Shown: piece by piece, positions 40,416 through 49,725 of the stretch
Layout: each line of letters starts with the position of its first letter
Numbering within the stretch: position 1 is the first letter of the stretch
NCBI GenBank assembly: GCA_012270585.1
Contig: JAAXIB010000088.1
Span: 64,419 to 128,418 of the forward strand
DNA: 64,000 nucleotides
Direction: 5' to 3'
DNA from: Nitrospirales bacterium
Lineage (GTDB): Bacteria; Nitrospirota; Nitrospiria; Nitrospirales; UBA8639
Translations under genes and position numbers: made by a program
Notes under the pieces: model-generated
The model's database searches: none
Told to the model about the DNA's origin: nothing
The model's input: the letters and a program-made list of their open reading frames with translations, nothing else

Positions 40416-41858
40416 CTATCGCTCACCGGTTGCTTCGGAATAATAGTTCTCCAAGAGGGAGCTTCGCTCCTGCTCCATGATCACGATTTGCCGTTGATCA
40501 AAGGTATTCGCCCAATACAGGTAATGGAGATTTCCGGCACAGCGGCCGTATTCAATGTGACGTTGTCGCCCCTCCGCCTCCTCATCGGTCTGCTGTCGCA
40601 GGACCAGCCGGCCCGGAAGCTGCCGCCACACCTGCTCGGCCACGACAGAATGGTTTTCGTAAAGAGGAGCCTGCTCGGGTGAACCGCTCTCTTGTTCCGA
40701 CCGGCTACGCATGAGTCGAGTCTCGTCAGGCTCTCGGCCTTGTTTCAGTTCATGCCTGACAAGTTCGACCATCAGGGGTTGCAACTCGATCATTCCAACC
40801 AGAAGACCGGAAAGCGTCCCATGAATCATGAGACGGACATATCCCAATCCCCCGCCCGTTCGGCCCGTTTCGTACCAGCCATTCTTGTCTCCGAACTTCA
40901 CAACCACCTTTTCCGAATGCGCGGCATCTTTCGGCAACCTGGTATACACGAAATCCGCATGAGCGCCTTGGCAACGATACAGCCCCTGTTGCGGATCATG
41001 CGGCGTGTCTTCCCGTAACACCGCAGCAGGAAAACCAGGACCTCGTTGCATCACGTACAAAGGGCCTTCCTCAACAGGCTCCCCGAGTTCCGAATACACC
41101 AGCAGCCGCGGATCCGTCATGGGAACACAACCTCTCGCTTCCAGGGCTCGCTGAAACAACACGCGTCTTCCCAGATGAACGGCCTTTTCAAAAAGTACGA
41201 AACGGCCCGAGGAATCCAGCACTTGCAACAGCCAGTCCAAACGAGGACCGATGCCCGTCCGCTCTTCCAGACCGAGTTGTTGCCCTGTATCCCGATCGCG
41301 TTCAAAGGTCGTCCAACTCCGACTTGGAAGCCCCGGATCGGATTCCGATTGAAACAGGGCCTGAGTGGACACGATGGTATCAAAAGTCCCGGGCATCCGG
41401 TGTTGAGGAATTTCGCAATGGCGGAAGCTGACGTTCTTGAGATGACATAATTCAGTGAACTGTCGCGCCACTTCAATCGATTTCAGAGACCGATCGATGC
41501 CCAGGAACGTCACGTCCGGAAAACAGGTCGCGTACCAGGTTGTGAGAATCCCGACCCCGCACCCGACGTCCAACACGCGCAGGGCCCCCTCCAGCACGTT
41601 CACGACCGCCGGGCCGAGTACGTGATAGTAGCCGTATCGCTGGCTGTATAAAACGGGAAGAACGTCGGGAGTCGCAGCCAGATCATAAAAGGCTTGGTCC
41701 GCGCTCACTCCTTCGTGTCGGGTTTGAGCCGTTTGCCGGAGAAGCCCAAGTCGCTCTCCGGATAAGGATTGCCGTTGCCAGGCATAATAAGAAACTTCAT
41801 CGGGAAACCTGCGAAGTCCCCATTGGGCAAGATGCCGGGCAATGTCCAATTCGGCCAT
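40416..41858 (-). CDS. SAM-dependent methyltransferase with unknown C-terminal domain
   Basis: The 480 aa protein has a class I Rossmann methyltransferase core. Motif I is RVLDVGCGVGILTTW (about residues 94-108), then TFLGIDRSLKSIEVARQF and the motif IV region FDTIVSTQALFQ. The first ~75 residues form an N-terminal cap. From about residue 270 the sequence (for example VVVKFGDKNGWYETGRTGGG and GNLHYLYWANTFDQRQIVIM) matches no domain I know. The substrate is unknown. It stands alone between the tRNA gene and a repeat pair and shows no operon partner. Confidence 0.75.
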   Translation of the reverse strand: MAELDIARHLAQWGLRRFPDEVSYYAWQRQSLSGERLGLLRQTAQTRHEGVSADQAFYDLAATPDVLPVLYSQRYGYYHVLGPAVVNVLEGALRVLDVGCGVGILTTWYATCFPDVTFLGIDRSLKSIEVARQFTELCHLKNVSFRHCEIPQHRMPGTFDTIVSTQALFQSESDPGLPSRSWTTFERDRDTGQQLGLEERTGIGPRLDWLLQVLDSSGRFVLFEKAVHLGRRVLFQRALEARGCVPMTDPRLLVYSELGEPVEEGPLYVMQRGPGFPAAVLREDTPHDPQQGLYRCQGAHADFVYTRLPKDAAHSEKVVVKFGDKNGWYETGRTGGGLGYVRLMIHGTLSGLLVGMIELQPLMVELVRHELKQGREPDETRLMRSRSEQESGSPEQAPLYENHSVVAEQVWRQLPGRLVLRQQTDEEAEGRQRHIEYGRCAGNLHYLYWANTFDQRQIVIMEQERSSLLENYYSEATGER

Positions 41859-41927
41859 GGAAGCAAAACTAGGCTGCGGGCACTGAGAGCTTGACGAAAC
41901 GTTTAAGAAAGTTCTGACTTTCTCGTT

Positions 41928-42050
41928 CCCTCCCCTTTGTAAGGGGAGGCGAGGTGGGGTAGAGCCAACAGCCCATAGAACATAGGATTTCGCCGTCCTC
42001 TCCGTAGACTCTACCTCCCCTTTGCCCCTCCTTACAAAGGAGGGGAAGGG
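41928..42050. repeat. Bipartite CCTCCCC/CCCCTCC palindrome pair, locus b
   Basis: Here both halves are on the opposite strand to locus a. CCTCCCCTTTGTAAGGGGAGG with GGTGGGGTAGAG (41928-41964) is followed after ~45 bases by CTCTACCTCCCCTTTG with CCCCTCCTTACAAAGGAGGG (42009-42050). It fills the 238 bp between the methyltransferase and ProA-like genes, in which I see no gene. Confidence 0.75.
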
Positions 42051-42096
42051 AAAAGCCTGTCCCAGACATTTGAAATCGGTGTTTCTTAATCGTGGA

Positions 42097-43452
42097 TCAG
42101 AATTTTGAGGACAACATCATCGCATCCTGATAAGCCTGGGGAACGGGATGAGGCTGTCGCAATTGACCAGTGCCGAACCCGACGTATTTCTCAGTCGTCA
42201 GGGATCGAAGCGTCAACGGCCCTCTCACGTGGAAATGAGACGTATTCACTCCCAGTTCCTCACCCAAATCCATCTGCGGGCCTGAATGCAGGCGCGTCGA
42301 GGCATTCACCAGCACCGAGCCGGAATCCACTTCCCGGACGAATCGCATCGCGGTTCCATAATGACGGGTCACGATGGTATCGGTATGTCCAGGCCCGAAG
42401 GCCGCAATGTGGGCAAGGCCTTCGTCGAGATCCTTGACGATCTTAATGCCCAGTTCCGGCGATTGCCTTTTTTGTTCCCAATCCTCGTCCGTGGCCGCTC
42501 GAATCCCCTTGTGCCCGGTCATGGCCATGATTCCCATCATGGAGACGGTTTTCGGACAGCCGATGAGATCCACCGTAAATTCACTGAGCAATCGCCGGAG
42601 CAGGCCAGGCAGCAACTGCCGTGCGATGGCCTGATGGACCAACACCGTATCGGCGGCATTGGTGGCAACCGGATCCTGAATCTTGGAATTCACCACGATC
42701 CCTTGAGCCAACGGCACGTCCGCGTCTTTATCGACGTAGACGTGACACACGCCGCCGTCATACCCCAAAACCGGGACCCGCGACTGCTCCATCACGACTC
42801 TGCGCAGGCTCGCTTTTCCTCTGGGAACGACGCCGTGCACCACGTTTCGCAATCGGGTCAGTTCAAGCACGCCCTCCCGGTCGGGACGATCCACAAACGT
42901 GAGAGCCCCTTGAGGGACACCATGCTGTTCCGCCGCCTCACGCAAGATCCCGGCTATTGCGGAATTGGTCCCAAACCATTCTTTTCCCCCCCGCACCACG
43001 CACACATTTCCCGAACGGAGACACATTGCCATCGATTCGGCAACCACGGACGGGCCATATTCGGAGATGACGGCGATCACCCCGATCGGGACACGAACCC
43101 GATGCACGTTCAGACCTTCTTGCGTCAACCATCCCTGCGACACTTCCCCCGTGGGATCCGGTTCCTCTGCAATCCTGCGAATAAAGGCAACGATATCGAG
43201 AAGGGTTTGTTCCGTCACGGAAATTTGTTCTCTCGCTTTCCGGTACTCCTCCGGCCCCCACTCCTTGGGAATGGCATCGAGGTCCTGTTTGTTGGCCGTC
43301 AACACGTCTTCAATGCTCGCTTCCAACTGTTCCGCCATGGCCTCGAGGGCCCTGGCACGCGCATGACCAGTCATCAGCGCCAAGGCACGAGTCGCGGCAT
43401 TGGCTTGTCTGGCAAGACCCTGAACATACAGCTTGATAGGAACTTCAACCAT
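42097..43452 (-). CDS. ProA-like aldehyde dehydrogenase lacking the catalytic cysteine
   Basis: The 451 aa protein has the length and fold of glutamate-5-semialdehyde dehydrogenase (proline synthesis). Landmarks are VRVPIGVIAVISEYGPSVVA, RGGKEWFGTNSAIAGILREA, the DGGVCHVYVDKDAD segment and the C-terminal LGVNTSHFHVRGP. At the catalytic site ProA proteins read roughly K-x-Q-R-P-G-V-C-N; here the positions are KIQDPVATN, so the nucleophilic Cys is Thr264 and the RPG is DPV. The protein is therefore unlikely to be a normal NADP-dependent aldehyde dehydrogenase. No proB is adjacent. It may be a diverged paralogue with another role. Fold assignment is firm and activity is doubtful. Confidence 0.8.
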   Translation of the reverse strand: MVEVPIKLYVQGLARQANAATRALALMTGHARARALEAMAEQLEASIEDVLTANKQDLDAIPKEWGPEEYRKAREQISVTEQTLLDIVAFIRRIAEEPDPTGEVSQGWLTQEGLNVHRVRVPIGVIAVISEYGPSVVAESMAMCLRSGNVCVVRGGKEWFGTNSAIAGILREAAEQHGVPQGALTFVDRPDREGVLELTRLRNVVHGVVPRGKASLRRVVMEQSRVPVLGYDGGVCHVYVDKDADVPLAQGIVVNSKIQDPVATNAADTVLVHQAIARQLLPGLLRRLLSEFTVDLIGCPKTVSMMGIMAMTGHKGIRAATDEDWEQKRQSPELGIKIVKDLDEGLAHIAAFGPGHTDTIVTRHYGTAMRFVREVDSGSVLVNASTRLHSGPQMDLGEELGVNTSHFHVRGPLTLRSLTTEKYVGFGTGQLRQPHPVPQAYQDAMMLSSKF

Positions 43453-43496
43453 TCTTCAAACCTCATCGCAAGAATTTGTCTATACCCCAATTCACG

Positions 43497-43641
43497 CTCT
43501 CTACCCCACCTAGCCTCCCCTTACAAAGGGGAGGAAAAAGGCGACCAATCCTTTCACCCTTTGCCTCATCTCCACCAGAAAACAATAGGTGTTCCTTCCT
43601 GATTCCCCTCCTTTGTAAGGAGGGGCGAAGGGAGGTAGAGG
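43497..43641. repeat. Bipartite palindrome pair, locus c, in the ProA-rpsB gap
   Basis: CTCTACCCCACCTAGCCTCC with CCTTACAAAGGGGAGG (43497-43534) is followed after ~68 bases by TTCCCCTCCTTTGTAAGGAG with GGGAGGTAGAGG (43602-43641). The order of halves is the reverse of locus a. The rest of the 505 bp gap (43453-43957) contains the rpsB promoter and leader and no gene that I can see. Confidence 0.75.
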
Positions 43642-43816
43642 GTGAGGAAAAGAGAAACAAGCTCACGCAGGACTGACAACCCCTTTGTCATCCATCACGT
43701 AAAAAATTACTTTACCGACATTCAGGAATCCCCGTCAAAATTTTACCCCCATTAGGGGGAATCCTTGATTGCCCTCATTCCTGCATCGCTTGACTCATTT
43801 GCAGAAGGTATGGCAA

Positions 43817-43846
43817 TTGACCTTGCATTAAAAACAAAGGTTATGT
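43817..43846 (+). promoter_or_regulatory. Candidate promoter of the rpsB-tsf-pyrH-frr operon
   Basis: TTGACC (43817-43822) and TTATGT (43841-43846) are separated by 18 bp, in an AT-richer stretch about 110 bases before the rpsB start. The leader could carry the S2 autoregulatory site known upstream of rpsB in other bacteria, but I cannot identify its structure by eye. Confidence 0.35.
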
Positions 43847-43957
43847 TAGACGTTTTTAGTTTGAGAAGGTGTACGGTAGAACAATGGACGTGTGGCACAC
43901 CGGCGTACTTTTTACAATGATTCTTTCCTTACCTGAATGGAGGCGAAAAACCCCAAT

Positions 43958-44746
43958 ATGGTATCCATTAAAGACATGTTAGAGGCAGGCGTACATTTTG
44001 GGCATCAAACCAATCGCTGGAATCCCAAAATGAAGCCGTATCTCTTCGGAGAAAGAAACGGCATCTATCTTATTGATTTACAACAAACCGCCAAATTCTT
44101 TCTCGAAGCCTATAATTTTGTCCGTGATACCGTTGCGGCCGGGGAATCGGTCCTCTTCGTGGGAACCAAGCGTCAAGCCGTCGACATCGTTGAAGAAGAA
44201 GCCCAGCGGTGTGGCATGTACTACGTCACCCAACGCTGGCTGGGAGGTATGCTCACCAACTTCGAAACGATCAGAAAAAGTATCAGCCAACTCAAGAAAC
44301 TCGAAGCCGCGCAGACCGATGGAACCCATGAACGGCTGAAGAAAAAAGAAGTGTTGTTGATGGAAAAAGAGCGGGGCAAACTGGAGAAATATTTGAGCGG
44401 CATCAAGGCGATGGAAAGTTTGCCTGGGTGTATCTACGTTCTCGACACTCGCATTCAACACATTACCGTCAAGGAAGCCAATCGTTTGGGCATTCCCGTT
44501 GTCGCCATTGTGGATACCAATTGTGATCCCACCCGAATTGATTATCCAATTCCCGGGAATGACGATGCCATTCGCTCCTTGAAACTCTTTACCGCCCGGA
44601 TTGCAGACGCCTGCCTGGAAGGCTTGGACCTTCGAAACAAGCAGGAGGATTCGGGTGGAGGAGAAGAAGACGCCCTTATGACCGACATCATCTCTGCCCG
44701 TTCAACCGAAAATCAGGTGGAAAGCGTTCAAGTGCCTTCCTCATAG
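43958..44746 (+). CDS. rpsB: 30S ribosomal protein S2
   Basis: S2 (262 aa from ATG 43958) begins with the universal [20 protein letters not shown]. It carries [36 protein letters not shown] and [20 protein letters not shown]. The C-terminal ~30 residues form a variable acidic tail. An in-frame ATG at 43937 exists, but its extra residues (MEAKNPN) are not conserved. The GGAGG at 43939-43943 overlaps it and sits 14 bases before ATG 43958. It heads the classic rpsB-tsf-pyrH-frr cluster. Confidence 0.96.
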   Translation: MVSIKDMLEAGVHFGHQTNRWNPKMKPYLFGERNGIYLIDLQQTAKFFLEAYNFVRDTVAAGESVLFVGTKRQAVDIVEEEAQRCGMYYVTQRWLGGMLTNFETIRKSISQLKKLEAAQTDGTHERLKKKEVLLMEKERGKLEKYLSGIKAMESLPGCIYVLDTRIQHITVKEANRLGIPVVAIVDTNCDPTRIDYPIPGNDDAIRSLKLFTARIADACLEGLDLRNKQEDSGGGEEDALMTDIISARSTENQVESVQVPSS

Positions 44747-44808
44747 AACGTCGTAGCACGTCGTCAGCCATATTTTCATCCTAGCCAAGCAAGGGAGAAG
44801 GATACACG

Positions 44809-45405
44809 ATGTCCAGCATGGGTACCTTGGTGAAAGAACTACGAGGCAAAACAGGAGCCGGAATCCTTGATTGTCAAAATGCGCTGAAAGAAACCGATTC
44901 GGATATTGAAAAAGCCATTGATCTCCTTCGTCAACGAGGTCTGGCCGCGGCTCAAAAGAAAGCCGGGCGGGAAACCAGGGAAGGTGTCGTCTCGTCCTAT
45001 ATCCACGCCGGAAGCAAAATCGGCGTCCTTGTCGAAGTCAATTGTGAAACCGACTTTGTCGCCCGCAATGAAGAGTTTCAGGAATTGGTCAAAGACGTTG
45101 CCCTGCAGATTGCCGCGGCCAATCCGTCCTACGTCAAACGCGACCAGGTCCCCCCCGAGCAGGTCGAACGGGAAAAGGCCATTTACCTGGCACAGGCGAA
45201 GGAACTCGGGAAACCTGCCGCCGCCATTGAAAAAATCGTTCAAGGCAAATTGGAAAAATTCTACCAGGAAAGTTGCCTCCTGGAGCAAAGTTTCATCAAA
45301 GATCCCAACGTCACGATCACCGAAATCCTCACGCAAAAAATTGCCAAGCTTGGTGAAAACATTACCATTGCCCGGTTTACGCGATACCAACTAGGCCAGG
45401 ACTGA
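44809..45405 (+). CDS. tsf: Elongation factor Ts, short form
   Basis: EF-Ts recycles EF-Tu by releasing GDP. The 198 aa protein has the N-terminal UBA-like domain ([20 protein letters not shown]), the core with [20 protein letters not shown] and [20 protein letters not shown], and a C-terminal [19 protein letters not shown]. coli EF-Ts is about 283 aa. This one lacks the duplicated core half and coiled coil, as in the short Thermus-type EF-Ts. An AAGGA ribosome binding site precedes ATG 44809. The stop overlaps the pyrH ATG by one base. Confidence 0.96.
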   Translation: MSSMGTLVKELRGKTGAGILDCQNALKETDSDIEKAIDLLRQRGLAAAQKKAGRETREGVVSSYIHAGSKIGVLVEVNCETDFVARNEEFQELVKDVALQIAAANPSYVKRDQVPPEQVEREKAIYLAQAKELGKPAAAIEKIVQGKLEKFYQESCLLEQSFIKDPNVTITEILTQKIAKLGENITIARFTRYQLGQD

Positions 45406-46133
45406 TGCCTGTTCGGTACCACCGCATTCTCCTCAAAATCAGTGGGGAAATGCTTGCAGGGGACCAAACCTACGGCATTAACCCCGATATCCTCACGACG
45501 CTCGCCGATGAAATCAAGGAGGTCGTGAACATGGAAGTCGAGGTCGCGTTGGTGATCGGTGGCGGAAACATTTTTCGCGGCCTTGCCGCCAGCGCGGACG
45601 GGATGGAACGCGTGGCCGCCGACTACATGGGCATGCTCGCCACCACACTGAATGCCCTCGCGTTACAAAATGCGCTTGAAAAAACCGAGGTGTCCACCCG
45701 CGTGTTATCGGCCATTGAAATGAGGCAATTGGCCGAGAGCTATATCCGCCGGCGAGCCATCCGGCACCTTGAAAAAAAACGGGTCGTGATTTTTGCCGCC
45801 GGCACCGGGAATCCCTATTTTACGACGGACACGGCCGCGGCCCTGCGAGCGATGGAAATCAAAGCCGACGTCATCATGAAAGGAACCAAGGTCAACGGCA
45901 TTTATGATTCCGATCCGCTGAATAACCCGTCGGCAAAAATGTTTGATGAACTTCCGTTCCTTTCCGTCCTCAATAAGAGCTTGAAGGTCATGGATGCCAC
46001 GGCCATTACATTGTGTATGGATAACAATCTGCCTTTGATCGTGTTCAATCTCACCGAACGGGGCAATCTGAAACGCGTGGTCCTGGGGGAGAAAATCGGG
46101 ACCCTCGTGAAACAGGAGGCGGTCCTCAATTAA
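45405..46133 (+). CDS. pyrH: UMP kinase
   Basis: PyrH phosphorylates UMP to UDP in pyrimidine nucleotide synthesis. The 242 aa protein is of the bacterial amino-acid-kinase fold, with [63 protein letters not shown] and [10 protein letters not shown]. Its ATG overlaps the tsf stop (TGATG), and frr follows after 12 bp, so translation of the three is coupled. No departure from the family is seen. Confidence 0.97.
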   Translation: MPVRYHRILLKISGEMLAGDQTYGINPDILTTLADEIKEVVNMEVEVALVIGGGNIFRGLAASADGMERVAADYMGMLATTLNALALQNALEKTEVSTRVLSAIEMRQLAESYIRRRAIRHLEKKRVVIFAAGTGNPYFTTDTAAALRAMEIKADVIMKGTKVNGIYDSDPLNNPSAKMFDELPFLSVLNKSLKVMDATAITLCMDNNLPLIVFNLTERGNLKRVVLGEKIGTLVKQEAVLN

Positions 46134-46145
46134 CCGGGGTGCAGC

Positions 46146-46706
46146 ATGCCGTATCAGTCAACGATTGACAAGCTCACACAAAAGATGGATGGAGCCATCG
46201 AGCACCTCAAAAAAGAACTCGCCTCGATCAGAGGCAGTCGGGCTTCCCTGTCGCTCTTCGATCATATCAAAGTTGATTACTACGGGACTCCGACCTCTTT
46301 GAAACAGGTGGGAAACCTCTCGATGCCGGACAGCCGATTGATCATGATCCAGCCGTGGGATCCCACGAGCATGAAAGACATTGAAAAGGCCATTCTTTCC
46401 TCGGATCTCGGCTTGAATCCGTCCAACGACGGAAAGGTGATTCGCATTCCGATTCCCGCCTTAAGCGAGGAACGTCGAAAGGAATTCGTGAAAGTGTGCC
46501 GAAAATACGGGGAAGAGACGAGAATCCACATTCGGGGCATTCGTCGAGAGGGTAATGATGAACTTAAGCGCCTCCAAAAAGACGCAACGATTACCGAAGA
46601 CGACTTGCGACGCGGTGAGGCGAATATTCAAAAAATCGTGGATGGCAAGACCAAGCTGGTGGATGAACTTCTCAAGAAAAAGGAGGAAGAAATTTTAGAG
46701 ATTTAA
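46146..46706 (+). CDS. frr: Ribosome recycling factor
   Basis: RRF (186 aa) splits post-termination ribosomes together with EF-G. It shows the family pattern from KMDGAIEHLKKELASIRGSR through YYGTPTSLKQVGNLSMPD and IRIPIPALSEERRKEFVK to KIVDGKTKLVDELLKKKEEE. It is the standard length and sits 12 bp after pyrH. The alr GTG starts 4 bases after its stop codon, so alr is likely part of the same transcript. Confidence 0.97.
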   Translation: MPYQSTIDKLTQKMDGAIEHLKKELASIRGSRASLSLFDHIKVDYYGTPTSLKQVGNLSMPDSRLIMIQPWDPTSMKDIEKAILSSDLGLNPSNDGKVIRIPIPALSEERRKEFVKVCRKYGEETRIHIRGIRREGNDELKRLQKDATITEDDLRRGEANIQKIVDGKTKLVDELLKKKEEEILEI

Positions 46707-46709
46707 GCC

Positions 46710-47858
46710 GTGACCATTTCTTCCGCAGTGTCCCCGACTCTGGCGACCATTCATCTTCCCGCCCTCGCCTACAATCTCCGTGAACTTCGTCGCGTTCTCG
46801 CACCACACGTTGAAATTTTAGCGGTGATCAAGGCCGACGGCTACGGCCATGGTTGCGGAGCAGTGGCCGAAACCCTGTCGCAACTCGGCGTCAGACGGTT
46901 CGGCGTAGCCACGGTACACGAGGGCGTGCTCCTGCGGGACGCCGGAAGGCTCGAAGACATAATCGTGATGGGAGGAATCTTGCCCGGGCAGGTCAAAGAT
47001 CTCGTGCAAGCCAACCTGATTCCGACGCTATCCGATACCGACACCATGCATGCCCTGAGTCAAGAAGTTGCACAAACCATTCGCCCCTACCCCGTTCACG
47101 TCAAGGTGGACACCGGCATGAGACGATTGGGATTTGCCACCAAGGAAGTGCTTCCCCTCTTGCAATCTCCCGCGTTTTCCCACTCCCTCCTGTGTCAGGG
47201 GCTCATGACTCATCTGGCCGATGCCGACAACCCGGACCCGACGTTTACTCTTCATCAACTCGACCGATTTCACGAAACCGTTTCGAGCCTGCCGGCCAAT
47301 GGGCCTAGCCCCTGCCGTCACGCAGCCAACACCGCGGGGATACTCTGGCACCCTCAGGCGCACTTGGATATGGTTCGTCCCGGACTGCTGCTATACGGGT
47401 ACACGCCGGCACCGGACAGAGACGCCCCTGTTTCCCTTCAGCCGGTCATGTCACTGAAGACCAAAGTCGTGCACCTGAAAACGGCCGGAAAAGGAGAATC
47501 CGTGAGTTACGGTGACCTCTATCGCACGCGGCGGGATTCCCGGTTGGCGATTCTTCCCATCGGCTATGCCCACGGGTATAATCGCCGGCTTTCCAACACG
47601 GGAGAGGTCATCATTCACGACCGACGCTTCCCGATTGTCGGGCGAATCTGTATGGATATGACCGTTGTCGACGTCACCGACGGCCCAACCATCAAACCGG
47701 ACGATGACGTCATTTTGATGGGCAAATCGGCGACCCAGGCGATCACGGCCTGCGACCTGGCCAATTGGCAGGACTCGATTCCCTATGAGGTCCTCTGTAA
47801 TCTCGGGCCAAAAGTTCCTCGCGTGTATGAACCGCTGACGGAACTCCGTGATGGGTAA
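46710..47858 (+). CDS. alr: Alanine racemase
   Basis: This PLP enzyme (382 aa) interconverts L- and D-alanine to supply D-Ala for peptidoglycan. The PLP lysine lies in VIKADGYGHGCGAVA (about residue 43). VHVKVDTGMRRLGF and the C-terminal barrel with LPIGYAHGYNRRLSN (catalytic Tyr) and VGRICMDMTVVDVTD are intact. The start is GTG 46710, 4 bases after frr, with the AGGAGG of the frr 3' end nearby. It ends the plus-strand translation cluster and converges on the thiamine-binding-family gene. Confidence 0.95.
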   Translation: MTISSAVSPTLATIHLPALAYNLRELRRVLAPHVEILAVIKADGYGHGCGAVAETLSQLGVRRFGVATVHEGVLLRDAGRLEDIIVMGGILPGQVKDLVQANLIPTLSDTDTMHALSQEVAQTIRPYPVHVKVDTGMRRLGFATKEVLPLLQSPAFSHSLLCQGLMTHLADADNPDPTFTLHQLDRFHETVSSLPANGPSPCRHAANTAGILWHPQAHLDMVRPGLLLYGYTPAPDRDAPVSLQPVMSLKTKVVHLKTAGKGESVSYGDLYRTRRDSRLAILPIGYAHGYNRRLSNTGEVIIHDRRFPIVGRICMDMTVVDVTDGPTIKPDDDVILMGKSATQAITACDLANWQDSIPYEVLCNLGPKVPRVYEPLTELRDG

Positions 47859-47907
47859 GGATGGGAACAGGGATGGGGGCGGCGTTTATCTCGCGTGCGT
47901 CCGCCAT

Positions 47908-48216
47908 TCACGTCTTCAGTTTCTTCTTCAGTCGTTTTTCCACGCTGGCCACTTTTCCGCTGAGGCGCCCCGTGTGGCCTTTCCGATAATCAACCTTCAT
48001 CGTACAGGAGATGCGGTCGCAATCCTTCTTCATCCGCTCATAACATTGCCGTACCACGTCCAACACTTCATCCCATTCTCCTTCGAGTACCGTCCCCATG
48101 GGATTCAGGCGGTACTCGACTCCGCTTTTGTCGATAATCTGCAAAGAGCGAGACACGTATTTCCCCACGCTTTCGCCTTTTCCCAGGGGAGACATGCTGA
48201 ATTCCAATAAGACCAT
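47908..48216 (-). CDS. MTH1187/YqgV family thiamine-binding protein
   Basis: The 102 aa protein has the ferredoxin-like fold of the MTH1187 family. Landmarks are VLLEFSMSPLGKGESVGKYV, IIDKSGVEYRLNPMGTVLEG, then VRQCYERMKKDCDRISCTMK and VDYRKGHTGRLSGKVASVE. Family members bind thiamine or related small molecules and are often found as partners of transporters, but no transport gene is adjacent here. It lies 50 bp from the convergent alr gene and 21 bp downstream of the precorrin-2 dehydrogenase-like gene, with which it may be co-transcribed. Confidence 0.88.
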   Translation of the reverse strand: MVLLEFSMSPLGKGESVGKYVSRSLQIIDKSGVEYRLNPMGTVLEGEWDEVLDVVRQCYERMKKDCDRISCTMKVDYRKGHTGRLSGKVASVEKRLKKKLKT

Positions 48217-48237
48217 ACTGCACCATCCATCAGAACA

Positions 48238-48873
48238 TTATGAATCAGAAGATGTTTGCTGTGCGATCCAGGCAGCGGGATACTCGACTTTTCCGGTCAA
48301 CCGGAACCCTTCTACAGCCGCTTTCAATTGCTCTCGTCTCTTTTCCATGCTCGGTTCATTGGCCTGGACGTCTTTGCGTAATGCACCCAGCCAATCCAAA
48401 AACTTTTCGAATTCTTCATCAAAGATCTCTTCGCCGTTTCGTCGTAAGATGCCGGCGAGCGCGGGAGACGCACCGCCCGTACTGATCGCCATGCGAAGCG
48501 CCCCTCGTCGGACCAGGGCGGGCATCATGAAATTCGACAACTCCGGCTGATCAATCGACCATACCAGAAACCGTTCCGCTTCCGATAAGTCACGTAGTGA
48601 TTTTGCAAGATCCGTATCGCCCGGCAGGGTGTTGAGGACGACGAAGGCCCCCTGGGCATCCGTCGAACGGAACCGGCGGCCCCGATGCAGGACTTTTCCC
48701 GCAGCCGTGAGTTTCCGCAGCGCCACGTTCAAGGTGGGATTCACCACGGTGACTTTGGCCCCCACGTCCAACAACAGGGCGGTCTTGTGTGCCGCTTCGT
48801 CCTCGCCGCCGATCACCACGCACAAGCGGCCATACAGATCCAACGAAATTTGAAACCCGGCATTATTCATCAT
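48238..48873 (-). CDS. Precorrin-2 dehydrogenase / sirohydrochlorin ferrochelatase-like (CysG N-terminal, Met8)
   Basis: The 211 aa protein resembles the N-terminal half of CysG. A Rossmann-type start (FQISLDLYGRLCVVIGGEDE and AAHKTALLLDVGAKVTVVNP) is followed by SNFMMPALVRRGALRMAIST and GGASPALAGILRR, the dehydrogenase/ferrochelatase signature. The enzyme oxidises precorrin-2 to sirohydrochlorin with NAD+ and may insert iron for siroheme. The canonical GGG of the NAD loop reads GGE here, a slight variation. The methyltransferase half (SUMT) is not fused or adjacent. It could also feed cobalamin, but it is 2 kb and one strand change away from the cob genes. Confidence 0.82.
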   Translation of the reverse strand: MMNNAGFQISLDLYGRLCVVIGGEDEAAHKTALLLDVGAKVTVVNPTLNVALRKLTAAGKVLHRGRRFRSTDAQGAFVVLNTLPGDTDLAKSLRDLSEAERFLVWSIDQPELSNFMMPALVRRGALRMAISTGGASPALAGILRRNGEEIFDEEFEKFLDWLGALRKDVQANEPSMEKRREQLKAAVEGFRLTGKVEYPAAWIAQQTSSDS

Positions 48874-48960
48874 GCCAACTCTTTCTTAACTCAGTCCCTC
48901 AGCCTCCGGTCGAGTCCGAGGCCGGCGCTCTCTTTCCAGAAACGAAGGCACCCTTCTTCC

Positions 48961-49093
48961 TTCCCCTCCTTTGTAAGGAGGGGATAGGGGTGGTAGGGCG
49001 CCTTTATCGAGTGGAGAAACAACGACAACATTGAAAGCAAAGTTCTCGGGAGTTGGCTCTACCCCACCTAACCTCCCCTTACAAAGGGGAGGA
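48961..49093. repeat. Bipartite palindrome pair, locus d
   Basis: TTCCCCTCCTTTGTAAGGAG with GGGGTGGTAGGG (48961-48998) is followed after ~57 bases by CTCTACCCCACCTAACCTCC with CCTTACAAAGGGGAGG (49056-49093). The order and orientation are as in locus a. It occupies the middle of the 321 bp gap 48874-49194, in which I see no gene. Confidence 0.75.
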
Positions 49094-49194
49094 AACGACA
49101 AGAGGGACCATGCAGGGCTGCCCCCCTGTGCGGCATTCTTTGTTAGCGAATCAACGAACATTGACTATTCTTCATTCTGGTAGGGGGCAGGCCC

Positions 49195-49725
49195 TTATTC
49201 ATCGGAGTCCAATTCCATATGCCAGTAGAGGTAATCCCGCCAACTTTCCGGAGCATTCCGGATACCGATCATGATGGTGAGGGTGGGATTCCATCTCGGC
49301 TTTTGTGGTTTCTTCTTCAAGTGCATACGGGCTTCTTCCGGGGTTCGCCCGCTCTTTTTATTATTGCAGCGCCAACACGCCGTCACGATGTTTTCCCAGG
49401 TTTTTGTGCCGCCTTTGGCAATCGGCACCACGTGGTCAAACGTCAGTTCTTCGGTACGGAACCGTTTACAACAGTACTGGCACGTATATTTATCGCGAGT
49501 AAAAATATTAATCCGGGAAAACTTCACGGCCCGGTGATTGGACTTTAACTTGACGACCTTCAGCAGCCGCATCACCGAGGGCAGTTTGAAACTGATCGAG
49601 ACCCCTCGAATGTCCCGATCATAGAATTCAAGGACCTCGACCTTCCCTTGGCAAAGCAGGGTAACGGCCTTTTGCCATTGCACGACCCGCAAAGGTTCAT
49701 ATGTGGCATTTAACAAGAGCGTCAT
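49195..49725 (-). CDS. HNH endonuclease family protein
   Basis: The 176 aa protein has an N-terminal domain (LLLNATYEPLRVVQWQKAV) followed by an HNH module. The module reads RDKYTCQYCCKRFRTEELTF, then DHVVPIAKGGTKTWENIVTA and CWRCNNKK, with two CxxC zinc pairs and the His-Asn-His core. This stand-alone type is widespread and chromosomal in many bacteria. It is not tied to an intron, phage or restriction system here. Its biological role is unknown. It is divergent from the Rieske gene, with about 130 bp between. Confidence 0.88.
   Translation of the reverse strand: MTLLLNATYEPLRVVQWQKAVTLLCQGKVEVLEFYDRDIRGVSISFKLPSVMRLLKVVKLKSNHRAVKFSRINIFTRDKYTCQYCCKRFRTEELTFDHVVPIAKGGTKTWENIVTACWRCNNKKSGRTPEEARMHLKKKPQKPRWNPTLTIMIGIRNAPESWRDYLYWHMELDSDE

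Noticed and set aside
42286-43602. 438-codon plus-strand frame opposite the ProA-like gene
   Set aside because: It has His/Pro/Arg-rich shadow composition; the opposite strand has a full dehydrogenase fold.
31882-49093. CRISPR array or tandem repeat locus from the recurring CCTCC elements
   Set aside because: Copies are dispersed singly over 17 kb with genes between them and no regular spacers; no cas genes are present.
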